Source: Corynebacterium sp. p3-SID1056 (GTDB taxonomy: Bacteria > Actinomycetota > Actinomycetes > Mycobacteriales > Mycobacteriaceae). From it: a DNA stretch of 64,000 nucleotides. How positions within the stretch are numbered: position 1 is the stretch's first letter; each line of letters starts with the position of its first letter. Made by a program: the position numbers and the translations under genes. Below the pieces are notes generated by a model, which saw only the letters and a program-made list of their open reading frames with translations, had not been told where the DNA came from and did not search any database. Below, in pieces: positions 18,435 through 26,549 of this stretch. Location of the stretch: the NCBI RefSeq assembly GCF_025152525.1, contig NZ_JALXXL010000004.1, positions 1 through 64,000 on the forward strand. Direction: 5' to 3'.

Positions 18435-21095
18435 ATGCGCATCCACTCCCTGACCATCACGAACTTCCGCGCTATCGAGCACCTCGAGCTTAAAGAGCTG
18501 CCCGAGACCGGCGTGATCATCGTCCACGGCCCCAACGAGGCAGGCAAGTCCACCATCCTGGAAGGCATCGACCTGGTGCTCAACGAGCGCTACTCCGCCA
18601 AGGGCAAAAAGATTGCCAAGTACGCCCCGGCGAACAAGGACGTCGGCCCGGAGGTGGAGCTTTCCGCCACCGTGGGAGAGGTGGAGTTCACCGTGCGCAA
18701 GCGCTGGCTGAAATCACCCCAGGCGGAACTTACCGTGCGCGCGCCGCGCCGGGAGAACTTCACCGGCCGCAACGCCGACGACGAGCTCACCCGCATCCTG
18801 GATGAGCACCTCGACCGCACCCTGATGGAGACGCTGTTTCTGCGCCAGGGCGAGCTCGACCCGGCCGTGCAGGCCGCCGGCGTGCCCACGATCGCCACCG
18901 CGCTCGACGAGGGCGAGGGTCCCGGCGACTCCGGCGCGGAAGACACCCAGCTCATGCAGGACGTGGACGCGGAATACGCCAAGTACTGGACCAACGCCGC
19001 AAACCCGAAGCCGAAGGCGGGCTTTAAGAAACTCGCGACGGATGTGGAACAGGCCCGCGAGGAGTACGAGGCGCGTGTAGCCGACGTCGAGAGCCTGAGT
19101 CGCTACGTCGACGAAGTCGCCCGCCGCGAAGAGGAGATCGCGCAGGTCGACGCCGAACTGCCCGGGGCAGAGGAGGCGTTGGCGGAACGCGAGCAGGAGG
19201 CTAAGGCGGCAGAAGAACTGGCGGAAAAGCTCGGGCAGGCGAACGCGAAGCGCGAGCAGGCGAACAACGAGCTCACGCGCGCGGAGCAGGACCTCGAGAC
19301 GCGTACCGCGCTGGCTGAACGCGTCGCAGTGCTACGCAAGGAGGAGTCGGACCTTCGCGCGTCGTTGGAGCCTGCGCGCAAGGAAGCGGAGAACGAGGAG
19401 ACACACGTCGCGCAGCTGCGTGAGGACCTGGCACAGGCCAAGGAAGCCGTGTCCGCTGCTCGCGGCGAGGTGAAAGAGGCCGAGCATCGCCGCGACTTCG
19501 CGCGCGCCACGCAGCGTTTTGCCACGGTTAAGGCGCACCTGAAGCGCGTGAACGAGGCGGAGAGGGCGTACCGTGAAGCGCTCGATGCGACACCGACAAA
19601 AGAGGTCACGGACGCCGATGTGCGCGCGGCAGAGACCGCGGAAAACGAGGTCGCGCTGCAGCGCAAGCTACGCGACGCGGCCTCGTCCAAGGTGGAGCTT
19701 ACCGGTAAGGACGGCACGGTCACCGTCGACGGTGAGCCGCTGGATGTGCACGCCACCGCATCTACGGAAGTCAACGTCTTCGATGGCACCCGGATCGACA
19801 TCGAAGGCTTTCAGCTGACCTACCGCGCCGCCCAAGGCGCCCAGGACCCGCGCGAGGCGGTCCGCGAGGCGGAAGCGGCGCTCGCCGAGCTGCTCGAGGC
19901 CGCCAGCTGCGAGAGCCTCGAAGAGCTGCGTGACCTGCGCGATGCGCACAAGGCGCAGGCCGCCGAGGTGGAGGCCGCGCGCCGCCGACGCGAGGACGTA
20001 CTCGCCGGTGCCGACCGTGAGGAACTCGCCTCGGAGCGGGAGCGCCTCGCCGCAACTCTCGAGGAGCTCGCCGAGGCGCTGGGTGTGGATGACAAGGCCG
20101 AGAGCATCGACGAGGCGGAAGCCGAAAACGCGGTCAAGGACGCCCACACCGCACTCGGTGCGGCCGAGCGTGAGGTGGAGCAGGCGGAGGCGGCCCTGAA
20201 GCCCTACGCGGAGCTCAAGGCGGCGAAGGCGCTCGCGGTGTTGGAGGCGCGCGTGGAGGCCAAGGCCACCGAGGCAGCAGGCGCGGACAAGGAGTTCGCA
20301 GCTGCGGAAGAGGCACAGCCACGCGAGGCGCTCGAAGCCGCGCACAAGGAGGCAGAATCCGCGCTTGAAACAGCGACGCAGGAGGCGGACACGCTCGCAA
20401 CCGCGGCTGACGAAGCCGACGTGGAGCTTGCCCACACACTTCTCGGGGCGGAGCAGGCGCGCGTCGCGAACATGCAGCAGCGCAAGAACGAGGCGACCAT
20501 CCGCATTACCGAGCTGCGTGGCCGCATCGAGCAAGCCACCGGCGCCGCCGAGCAGGCCGACAAGGCAGAGGCGCGTCTGGAGAAGGCGGAAACTGAGTTG
20601 GCGAAGGCCACCCGCCGCGCCGAAGCGATCAAGCTGCTGCGTACCACGCTCTATGCCTGCCGCGAGGAGGCCCGCGCGAAGTACACCGCGCCCTTCAACG
20701 CGGCCATCCGCAAGCGCGCCCGCGTCATCTACGGCAAGGACGTCGACTTCAACTTCGGCGAAGGGCTGCAGATTACGGACCGCTCGCTTGGCGACGTCAC
20801 CGTGCCCCTCGATTCGCTATCCGGCGGCGCCAAAGAACAGCTCGCCCTACTCACACGCTTCGCCATCGCGGACCTAGTTACCGAAAGCGGAGAGACAGCG
20901 CCGGTGCCGGTGGTCGTGGACGACGCGCTCGGAGCCACCGACCCAGAGCGACTCGCGCTGATGAATACGCTGTTTACCCAGGCGGGCAAGAACGCGCAGG
21001 TGCTCGTGCTGACGTGCTTCCCGCAGCGCTTCGACCGCGTCGCCGCAGCAAAGACGGTGCATATTGATGAGCTGAAGCATGCAGACGAGCAGTGA
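18435..21095 (+). CDS. Rad50/SbcC-like ATPase with coiled coils (YhaN-like)
   Basis: 886 aa. N-terminal Walker A HGPNEAGKSTILEG; Q-loop region FLRQGELDP. Long Glu/Ala/Lys-rich coiled coils (about 195-410 and 475-760) are separated by a small predicted beta-rich segment (about 415-470). The C-terminal half has the ABC signature LSGGAKEQLALL and Walker B VPVVVDDALGATDPERL. No CxxC zinc hook exists: the only three Cys are isolated (ASCES, YACRE, LTCFP). It differs in this from canonical SbcC and resembles YhaN-type proteins. Paired with the metallophosphoesterase upstream. Confidence 0.85.
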   Translation: MRIHSLTITNFRAIEHLELKELPETGVIIVHGPNEAGKSTILEGIDLVLNERYSAKGKKIAKYAPANKDVGPEVELSATVGEVEFTVRKRWLKSPQAELTVRAPRRENFTGRNADDELTRILDEHLDRTLMETLFLRQGELDPAVQAAGVPTIATALDEGEGPGDSGAEDTQLMQDVDAEYAKYWTNAANPKPKAGFKKLATDVEQAREEYEARVADVESLSRYVDEVARREEEIAQVDAELPGAEEALAEREQEAKAAEELAEKLGQANAKREQANNELTRAEQDLETRTALAERVAVLRKEESDLRASLEPARKEAENEETHVAQLREDLAQAKEAVSAARGEVKEAEHRRDFARATQRFATVKAHLKRVNEAERAYREALDATPTKEVTDADVRAAETAENEVALQRKLRDAASSKVELTGKDGTVTVDGEPLDVHATASTEVNVFDGTRIDIEGFQLTYRAAQGAQDPREAVREAEAALAELLEAASCESLEELRDLRDAHKAQAAEVEAARRRREDVLAGADREELASERERLAATLEELAEALGVDDKAESIDEAEAENAVKDAHTALGAAEREVEQAEAALKPYAELKAAKALAVLEARVEAKATEAAGADKEFAAAEEAQPREALEAAHKEAESALETATQEADTLATAADEADVELAHTLLGAEQARVANMQQRKNEATIRITELRGRIEQATGAAEQADKAEARLEKAETELAKATRRAEAIKLLRTTLYACREEARAKYTAPFNAAIRKRARVIYGKDVDFNFGEGLQITDRSLGDVTVPLDSLSGGAKEQLALLTRFAIADLVTESGETAPVPVVVDDALGATDPERLALMNTLFTQAGKNAQVLVLTCFPQRFDRVAAAKTVHIDELKHADEQ

Positions 21096-21155
21096 GAGGT
21101 TTTACCTAAGGCATTCATTTCAGGCACCGTGACACATCCACTAAGGTAAGTACGC

Positions 21156-21668
21156 ATGACACATGATCCTCGCTGGCTCAACGATGATGAGCAGGAACTC
21201 TGGCGGCTCATGCTTGCGGCGAGCAGAAAGATCTCGCGTGTAATCGACGACACGCTGCAGGCCGAGTCCGATCTTTCTTCATCGGAGTTCGCCGTGCTCG
21301 TGAGCCTATCCGAAGCCGAGGAACACGCGCTCCGCCTCCGCGACCTCTGCAACGCCCTGGACTGGGACCGCTCGCGGACCTCGCACCAGGTCACCCGCAT
21401 GGAAAAACGCGGACTCGTGACTAAGGAGAAAAGCCCCGGGGATGCCCGCGGCGTACTCGTCTGCCTCACTGACGAGGGGATGCGCCGGCTCGAGGCGGCC
21501 GCCCCGGAGCACGTGGAAAGCGTGCGTCGCCTCGTGTTCGATCACATGGACCCGGAGACTGCTGCGCCGCTGCGCGCGTTTTTCACCAGCGTCTTGGGCG
21601 TGACCAATGTGCCGGGGCACGCGGATTACCGTGGCGCACAGCCAATGACGGACTCTTCGCACCGCTGA
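21156..21668 (+). CDS. MarR-family transcriptional regulator
   Basis: 170 aa winged-helix regulator. The recognition region reads LCNALDWDRSRTSHQVTRME, followed by KRGLVTKEKSPGDARGVLVCL (wing), the usual MarR layout. The C-terminal helices would dimerise. The ligand is unknown. It stands alone; the genes on both sides are not typical MarR targets, so its own promoter is the only obvious candidate site. Confidence 0.88.
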   Translation: MTHDPRWLNDDEQELWRLMLAASRKISRVIDDTLQAESDLSSSEFAVLVSLSEAEEHALRLRDLCNALDWDRSRTSHQVTRMEKRGLVTKEKSPGDARGVLVCLTDEGMRRLEAAAPEHVESVRRLVFDHMDPETAAPLRAFFTSVLGVTNVPGHADYRGAQPMTDSSHR

Positions 21669-21789
21669 CCCCTAGGGGTGAAAGATCAGGGTAGAGATCC
21701 GGGGAAACCCCGTTGTCGGCGTATGCGTTTTTCCGTTTAATGGGAACCGTACACACCACAGCGGCACATAAGGAAGGGGAGTCACCGAG

Positions 21790-22008
21790 ATGACTTACCA
21801 GAACTACGACCCGAACAACGCACCGAAGCGCCTGACCCGTTCCATGACGGACAAGATGATCGGCGGTGTCTGCGGCGGATTCGCCCAGTACTTCAACATC
21901 GACCCGGTGATCGTGCGCGTGATCGCTGTCTTCCTGCTCCTGTTCGGTATCTTCCCGATGTTCCTGGCATACCTTGCGGCCTGGGCTATCATGCCGGCGG
22001 AGTTCTAG
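21790..22008 (+). CDS. PspC-domain small membrane protein
   Basis: 72 aa. RLTRSMTDKMIGGVCGGFAQYF followed by one hydrophobic helix (about 42-68) is the PspC signature, seen in phage-shock-type envelope stress proteins. The ribosome site AAGGAAGGGG is strong. A terminator follows immediately, so it is a single-gene unit. Confidence 0.88.
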   Translation: MTYQNYDPNNAPKRLTRSMTDKMIGGVCGGFAQYFNIDPVIVRVIAVFLLLFGIFPMFLAYLAAWAIMPAEF

Positions 22009-22025
22009 CGGGCACTACGCAGACA

Positions 22026-22057
22026 GGGCCAGCCACGTGGAGGTGGCTGGCCCTTTT
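22026..22057. terminator. Bidirectional terminator between PspC gene and lipoprotein gene
   Basis: Eleven-bp arms GGGCCAGCCAC (22026-22036) and GTGGCTGGCCC (22043-22053) with TTTT at 22054-22057. It lies between convergent genes. Confidence 0.85.
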
Positions 22058-22062
22058 GACGT

Positions 22063-22668
22063 TTATTGCGGCGGTTGGGGCTGGTGCTCGACAATGTTGA
22101 GGCGAGATGTCCAGCCGCCGTAGTCGGTAACAGGACCAACGGAGACGTGGACTGAGTTGTCGTCGTATACGCCGCAGCCCAGGTAGCGCTGATCGCTTCC
22201 TATTGCACAAGAAATCTCGTAGGTTTCCTTGGTAATGGGGCTGGCTACCGTAAGCTCAGCGCCGTATGCGCCATTGATGTCTGGGCGGAGCTGCCGCCAC
22301 CGGTACTCGGCGTTGATGCCCGCCTCGTACATCGCGCCGGCGAACTCGCATGAGGTTGCGTCCCCAGCGCTTAAGGTAAGCCCATCTGCGGTCGTGCCGC
22401 AGTCGCCGCCGATCTGGCCAGGGTTGATGGTGTATCTAGCAGTCTGAGCAGGGGAAGGGGGTGCTACTTCCTGTGTTTCCTTCTCTTCGCTCTCTGGCTG
22501 CTTCTCGACGGGATCTTGCTGTTCTTCCGGTGCCGGGGAATCAGTCGGCGTCGTCGTCTGCGTCACCGTGATGGTTTCGGGTTGCTCTTGAGATCCTGTA
22601 TCACTGCTGCATCCGCTCAAAATAAGGCAGGGGATTGCAACAAGCGTGAGGGCAGGGGAGATTCGCAT
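22063..22668 (-). CDS. Secreted lipoprotein of unknown function
   Basis: 201 aa from MRISPALTL. The signal peptide ends in a lipobox (LILSGCSS), then a Thr/Pro/Glu-rich linker (about 28-72) and a C-terminal domain with four Cys that may form two disulfides. The pattern of a lipobox, a low-complexity linker and a small Cys-containing domain is common for exported corynebacterial proteins. No family is recognised. The frame stays open upstream, but only this Met gives a signal peptide. Confidence 0.75.
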   Translation of the reverse strand: MRISPALTLVAIPCLILSGCSSDTGSQEQPETITVTQTTTPTDSPAPEEQQDPVEKQPESEEKETQEVAPPSPAQTARYTINPGQIGGDCGTTADGLTLSAGDATSCEFAGAMYEAGINAEYRWRQLRPDINGAYGAELTVASPITKETYEISCAIGSDQRYLGCGVYDDNSVHVSVGPVTDYGGWTSRLNIVEHQPQPPQ

Positions 22669-22884
22669 ATTCTGAGCGTAGCGTATCTGCTGGCCGGTAG
22701 TTGTATGTGTTTGACATGTAAACGGTGGGCGGTAGCGTACACGAAAATCTAGTGTGAGGGGTGACACACGTCGGGTGATGAGGGAGAAGCACACGCAATT
22801 CGCAATGTGCCGCTCAGACCTCACGTGGCTGATAGCGGCGGCGCTCCGCGGCGCGTAAACCATGACAGGTCCTAAGGATCGACG

Positions 22885-24015
22885 ATGCTCAAAAGACTAT
22901 TTCGAAAACCCCTCGCCACATGTGCGCTCGGTGTTTGTGCCCTTGCGGCTACTTCGTGCACGCACGAGAGCACTGCGCCCTCGCCTGACTCCACTTCGTG
23001 GCAGTGGGGCGGGATCGCTCGCGCCGTCTCGGCCGCCCCTTCCGCAGACAACCACAACTATGTGTTTGGGGCGAACCCGGATGAGGCGGGATCTCTCGCG
23101 GAGCTTGCATCGGTGTACAACCCATCGATGCAAAAACTCGGCGAGGGCTTTGTTGCTCCGGATAGGGACCAGCTCGTTGTGTTTGATTCGCAGTTCAAGA
23201 GACACCACGTGAGACCGGTTGCGGATCTGGGACTGCCGACTCAGTCAACGTCAGCTGGATCGGCAAACGCTGAAACAGCAGTTTTCGTTTTCAACGAAAG
23301 CGGGAACTCGAGCGCGTACGCGAGCCGCATCGTCATTGCCACCGAGGGTGCGACAAGCGTGGTCACGCGGGATATGCGGCCGGTTGCGCTGAGGGCGTGC
23401 GATGACAAGACAGCGGTCTGGCTAGAACGCGATGAAGATGACGGCAGTGGACTCGCGATTGTGCGGATGGGCGAAAGCGGGCTGCTGTCCGAAGCACTTA
23501 TCGACGGCGGCCCGTCCGGCGTCGTCGCGTCGGAATTCTTCTCCGCCCTCGGATGTGGGGAAGAGATCTCCTACATTGCATTTCCCGATGATGCTGGCGG
23601 CGCAGATGTGTTTGCTGTCGATGACGATAGCGCGCAACACGAAGGGAATCTGGATTCGCTGCCTGAACCGGGGCTCAACAGGTCCTCTCGCTACAGGCAA
23701 GGCAACGTGTCGTTCGTTTCCGACCACGGCACCGTGACGGAAGTAGACCTGGAGAACCAGGTTACGAGGGAATCTGAGCCGCTCATTGGCGCGGATCGAC
23801 GGGTCGTGTCTGTCACCGTCGACGGTGAGCAAGCACATGTGGTCACTCAGCCGAGAGACGGCGCGGAAAGCCTCCGTGTGCATTCCTTTTCGTTTGCAGA
23901 TCCCCGCGTTGATGCGGAAGGGAAACGTATTGCAAAGCTCAGCGAACTTACGCGCCGTGGGGGTTCAGGCGGGGCGTATGTGATCCCGATGTCGGTTTTT
24001 CCGTTTGATGGATAG
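22885..24015 (+). CDS. Lipoprotein of unknown function
   Basis: 376 aa with a lipoprotein signal (LGVCALAATSCTHES). The rest is Asp/Ser/Val-rich with repeated short beta-like stretches (VFVFNESG, IVIATEGA, VSVTVDGEQAHVVTQ), suggesting a beta-propeller-like extracellular domain; that is inference. No family recognised. Its last ~85 codons are duplicated in degraded form at 27986-28270, across the ars module, so its 3' end marks one island boundary. Confidence 0.75.
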   Translation: MLKRLFRKPLATCALGVCALAATSCTHESTAPSPDSTSWQWGGIARAVSAAPSADNHNYVFGANPDEAGSLAELASVYNPSMQKLGEGFVAPDRDQLVVFDSQFKRHHVRPVADLGLPTQSTSAGSANAETAVFVFNESGNSSAYASRIVIATEGATSVVTRDMRPVALRACDDKTAVWLERDEDDGSGLAIVRMGESGLLSEALIDGGPSGVVASEFFSALGCGEEISYIAFPDDAGGADVFAVDDDSAQHEGNLDSLPEPGLNRSSRYRQGNVSFVSDHGTVTEVDLENQVTRESEPLIGADRRVVSVTVDGEQAHVVTQPRDGAESLRVHSFSFADPRVDAEGKRIAKLSELTRRGGSGGAYVIPMSVFPFDG

Positions 24016-24040
24016 AGACAACGGCCTCCTGCGAGGCTCC
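23759..24040 (+). repeat. Direct repeat copy 1 (intact 3' end of lipoprotein gene)
   Basis: About 282 bp, closely matching 27986-28270 in the same orientation. Shared stretches include GAGCCGCTCATTGGCGCGG and ACATGTGGTCACTCAGCCG. The match runs from the codons for VTR through the stop codon to about 24040. The two copies enclose arsR, acr3, arsC and the AlbA_2 gene. Confidence 0.85.
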
Positions 24041-24178
24041 GGTTTGGGTCTTGCACGCATCGGAACCGAGGTGGACGGTTTGGTCACGGCGACGTGCTCT
24101 TGGCTTGGGCGTGCTCATTCCGTTCTGCAACGCACGCATCCATAGCGACGCCTCTTCCGGTAAGCCAACATGTCCGAA

Positions 24179-24196
24179 GTCACGACATAGTTGATA
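24179..24196 (+). repeat. IS-end-like fragment
   Basis: GTCACGACATAGTTGATA matches 16 of 18 positions of the IS-end-like motif at 36635-36652. It lies in the 218-bp gap between the lipoprotein gene and arsR, where no gene is seen. It suggests that insertion elements visited both island sides. Confidence 0.45.
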
Positions 24197-24233
24197 CTGC
24201 GTGCCGGGGAGAGGGGTCCTGAGGGTAGGCATC

Positions 24234-24581
24234 TCAGCCGATTTGCAGCACGGCGCGAAGTTCCTCGAACAGCTTCGGGCGCAGCCGGTGTATGACCGTC
24301 CTGCCCTGGCGGCTCTTTTCTACGAGACCGGCCTCGGTAAGCTTTTTGAGGTGGTGGGAGACGGTCGGTTGGCTTAGCCCAGAGCGTTGCGTGAGTTCGC
24401 CCACGCTCATCGGCTCGCAGCCCTCTTCGGCGATCCTGGAGAGAAGTTGTAGTCGCCCGGGGTCCGCCAAAACTTTGAACAGGTCCGCGTAACGCGTCGC
24501 GTCGTCTTCGGAGAGCAATCCGGAGCCCAGCGAGCAGCAGTCGAGGCCAGTGTTTTCTGTGGCGGTGACGTAGTTGTTCAT
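24234..24581 (-). CDS. arsR: ArsR-family arsenite-responsive repressor
   Basis: 115 aa. Winged helix with SQPTVSHHLKKLTEAGLVEK as recognition helix. Starting at MNNYV the Cys residues are 15, 16 and 55 (GLDCCSLG and EEGCEP), the same positions as the As(III)-binding triad described for Corynebacterium glutamicum ArsR; this supports both the function and this start. AGGAAGC precedes the ATG closely. It is divergent from acr3 across a shared operator region and should release it on binding arsenite. Confidence 0.9.
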   Translation of the reverse strand: MNNYVTATENTGLDCCSLGSGLLSEDDATRYADLFKVLADPGRLQLLSRIAEEGCEPMSVGELTQRSGLSQPTVSHHLKKLTEAGLVEKSRQGRTVIHRLRPKLFEELRAVLQIG

Positions 24582-24597
24582 GCTTCCTATCATGTCA

Positions 24598-24649
24598 TAT
24601 TGACAGTGATGAATATGCCGCTTAGGGTTCGCATTGATTGCTGTCAATA
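24598..24649. promoter_or_regulatory. arsR/acr3 divergent promoter and operator
   Basis: Mirror-image arms TATTGACAG (24598-24606) and CTGTCAATA (24641-24649). On the plus strand TTGACA (24600-24605) and TAGGGT (24623-24628) are 17 bp apart, a good promoter for acr3. The mirrored TTGACA on the minus strand could serve arsR, though its -10 is poor. TTGA-N6-TCAA at 24634-24647 is a plausible ArsR half-site pair. Confidence 0.6.
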
Positions 24650-24663
24650 GACAAGGATTCTAG

Positions 24664-25743
24664 ATGGAAGACACAACCTCTCAGCCAGTAGAGCGTATGT
24701 CATTTCTTGACCGCTTCCTACCGGTGTGGATCATGCTCGCCATGGCGGCGGGCCTCGCCCTCGGTCGGGCGGTACCGGGCCTTTCGGGCGCACTCGATCG
24801 CCTCGAAGTCGGAAGCATCTCGCTTCCGATCGCGCTCGGCCTTCTGGTGATGATGTACCCGCCCTTGGCCAAGGTGCGCTACGACAAGACCCGCGAGATT
24901 GCCACCGACAAACGGTTAATGACCGTCTCAATCATCTTGAACTGGATTGTCGGTCCCACGTTCATGTTTGCGCTCGCCTGGATCTTCCTGCCGGACGCCC
25001 CGGAGCTGCGCACCGGTTTGGTCATCGTCGGTCTTGCTCGCTGCATCGCCATGGTGTTGGTGTGGTCCGATCTCGCCTGCGCCGACCGTGAAGCTACCGC
25101 GGTCTTAGTGGCCATCAACTCGGTGTTCCAAGTGGTCATGTTCGGTGTGTTGGGCTGGTTCTACCTGCAAATCCTGCCGAGCTGGTTGGGGTTGGAGACC
25201 ACCTCGGTGGAGTTTTCCTTCTGGGCGATCGTGTCCTCCGTGCTGGTCTTTTTGGGCATCCCGCTGTTGGCCGGGCTGCTGTCTCGCATCATTGGCGAGC
25301 GCACCAAGGGCCGCGACTGGTACGAAAACACCTTCCTGCCCCGGATCTCTCCGCTCGCGCTGATCGGTCTGCTGTACACAATCGTCCTGCTCTTCTCGTT
25401 GCAAGGCGACCAGATTCTCTCTCAGCCGTGGACGGTGGCGCGGGTGGCGATCCCGCTGCTGTGCTACTTCGTCGGCATGTTCATTGTTGCGCTCGTGGTA
25501 GCCAAACTGTCCGGTATGGACTACGCCCAGTCGGCCTCAGTGGCATTCACGGCCGCTGGTAACAACTTTGAGTTGGCCATCGCAGTGGCCATCGGCACCT
25601 TCGGCGCCACCTCCGCCCAGGCGCTGGCGGGCACCATCGGGCCGCTTATCGAGATCCCCGTCCTCGTCGGCCTGGTCTACCTCATGCGGGGGATTGGCCC
25701 GAAATTGTTCCCGGGTGACCCAACCCTGCCCAGATTGTCCTAA
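24664..25743 (+). CDS. acr3: Arsenite efflux transporter, ACR3 family
   Basis: 359 aa with ten hydrophobic segments, which exports As(III) across the membrane. The conserved Cys of ACR3 proteins is in VGLARCIAMVLVW (TM4), and the TM9 region FTAAGNNFELAIAVAIGTFG carries the conserved Glu. Ribosome site AAGGA lies six bases before the ATG. It is followed nine bases later by arsC, so arsenate reduced there is exported here. Some genomes label this gene arsB. Confidence 0.93.
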   Translation: MEDTTSQPVERMSFLDRFLPVWIMLAMAAGLALGRAVPGLSGALDRLEVGSISLPIALGLLVMMYPPLAKVRYDKTREIATDKRLMTVSIILNWIVGPTFMFALAWIFLPDAPELRTGLVIVGLARCIAMVLVWSDLACADREATAVLVAINSVFQVVMFGVLGWFYLQILPSWLGLETTSVEFSFWAIVSSVLVFLGIPLLAGLLSRIIGERTKGRDWYENTFLPRISPLALIGLLYTIVLLFSLQGDQILSQPWTVARVAIPLLCYFVGMFIVALVVAKLSGMDYAQSASVAFTAAGNNFELAIAVAIGTFGATSAQALAGTIGPLIEIPVLVGLVYLMRGIGPKLFPGDPTLPRLS

Positions 25744-25752
25744 GGAGACGTT

Positions 25753-26160
25753 GTGAAGCCCTCAGTCTTGTTTGTGTGCGTCGGCAACGGCGGAAAGTCC
25801 CAGATGGCGGCGGCGCTCGCCGAGAAGTATGCGGGTAGCCGGATTGGCATCCACTCCGCTGGCACGAAACCTGGCACGTCGCTGAACCAGGAATCGGTCG
25901 AGGCGATCGCAGAGGCTGGCGCCGACATGTCGCACGGCACGCCCAAACCCATCGATCCGGAACTGCTGTGCAGCGTTGATCGCGTCGTGGTGCTCGGCGA
26001 AGACGCGCAGGTGGAAATACCCGACGACGCCCGCGGCACGCTGGAGCGCTGGCGCACCGACGAACCGTCGCTCCGCGGCGTCGAAGGCATGCAGCGCATG
26101 CGCCTCGTACGCGACGACATTGACACTCGCGTGCGCTCGCTTATCGACGAACTCCTGTAG
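25753..26160 (+). CDS. arsC: Arsenate-mycothiol transferase / arsenate reductase
   Basis: 135 aa LMW-phosphatase-fold protein. The loop [13 protein letters not shown] (Cys9 to Ser16) is the form seen in the actinobacterial enzymes that join arsenate to mycothiol. Only one Cys is in the catalytic position, and Cys76 (LLCSV) is the only other one, so a thioredoxin-type triple-Cys relay is unlikely. GTG start with AAGGAG five bases upstream. It acts with mycothiol and mycoredoxin (not in this window). Confidence 0.9.
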   Translation: MKPSVLFVCVGNGGKSQMAAALAEKYAGSRIGIHSAGTKPGTSLNQESVEAIAEAGADMSHGTPKPIDPELLCSVDRVVVLGEDAQVEIPDDARGTLERWRTDEPSLRGVEGMQRMRLVRDDIDTRVRSLIDELL

Positions 26161-26549
26161 CAGACCTCTAATACGCTGGGATCATCGGGATTCGCTGCTT
26201 ATTGCGGAACCTCGTCGCCTGTGTGCGTGCCGGCGACGTGCCGCGGTAGTGGGTGGTGGAGGGGGAGGTTGCGTACTTCGGATTACTGGACGGTTTTCGG
26301 GAGCGTTGCTTCTCGATCCTCACACTGCCGCATTGTGGCACGAATGACACGGATGTGCTTTGCGAGTGGTTGTTTGGCGACGATGCACCACGCGAGACGT
26401 GCCACAGTAGGCATTCTGGCTCATCTCCTTATGCGGGTGAGGTACCCATACACAAACCATCAGACACTCTCGCAGTTTCTTGTCGCGGTATGGAGTCGGC
26501 CAAACACATCGAGCTCATTTTTTCGAGAGCGGTAGCTACGCTGGGGTAC
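26161..26549. other. 389-bp gap between arsC and the AlbA_2 gene, no gene called
   Basis: The plus frame is open through most of this stretch into the downstream gene, but it has no ribosome site, and its translation (CGTNDTDVLCEWLFGDD and similar) matches nothing I recognise. It may be debris of a mobile element. A -10 element at its right end belongs to the next gene. Confidence 0.4.
26537..26549 (+). promoter_or_regulatory. -10 element giving a likely leaderless AlbA_2 gene
   Basis: TACGCT (26537-26542, TANNNT form) lies seven bases before the ATG at 26550. No Shine-Dalgarno is present. This decides the start against the longer in-frame extension. Confidence 0.5.

Noticed and set aside
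26253..26549. N-terminal extension of the AlbA_2 protein
   Set aside because: Open in frame, but with no ribosome site, unlike any known N-terminus, and a -10 element lies directly before the inner ATG.
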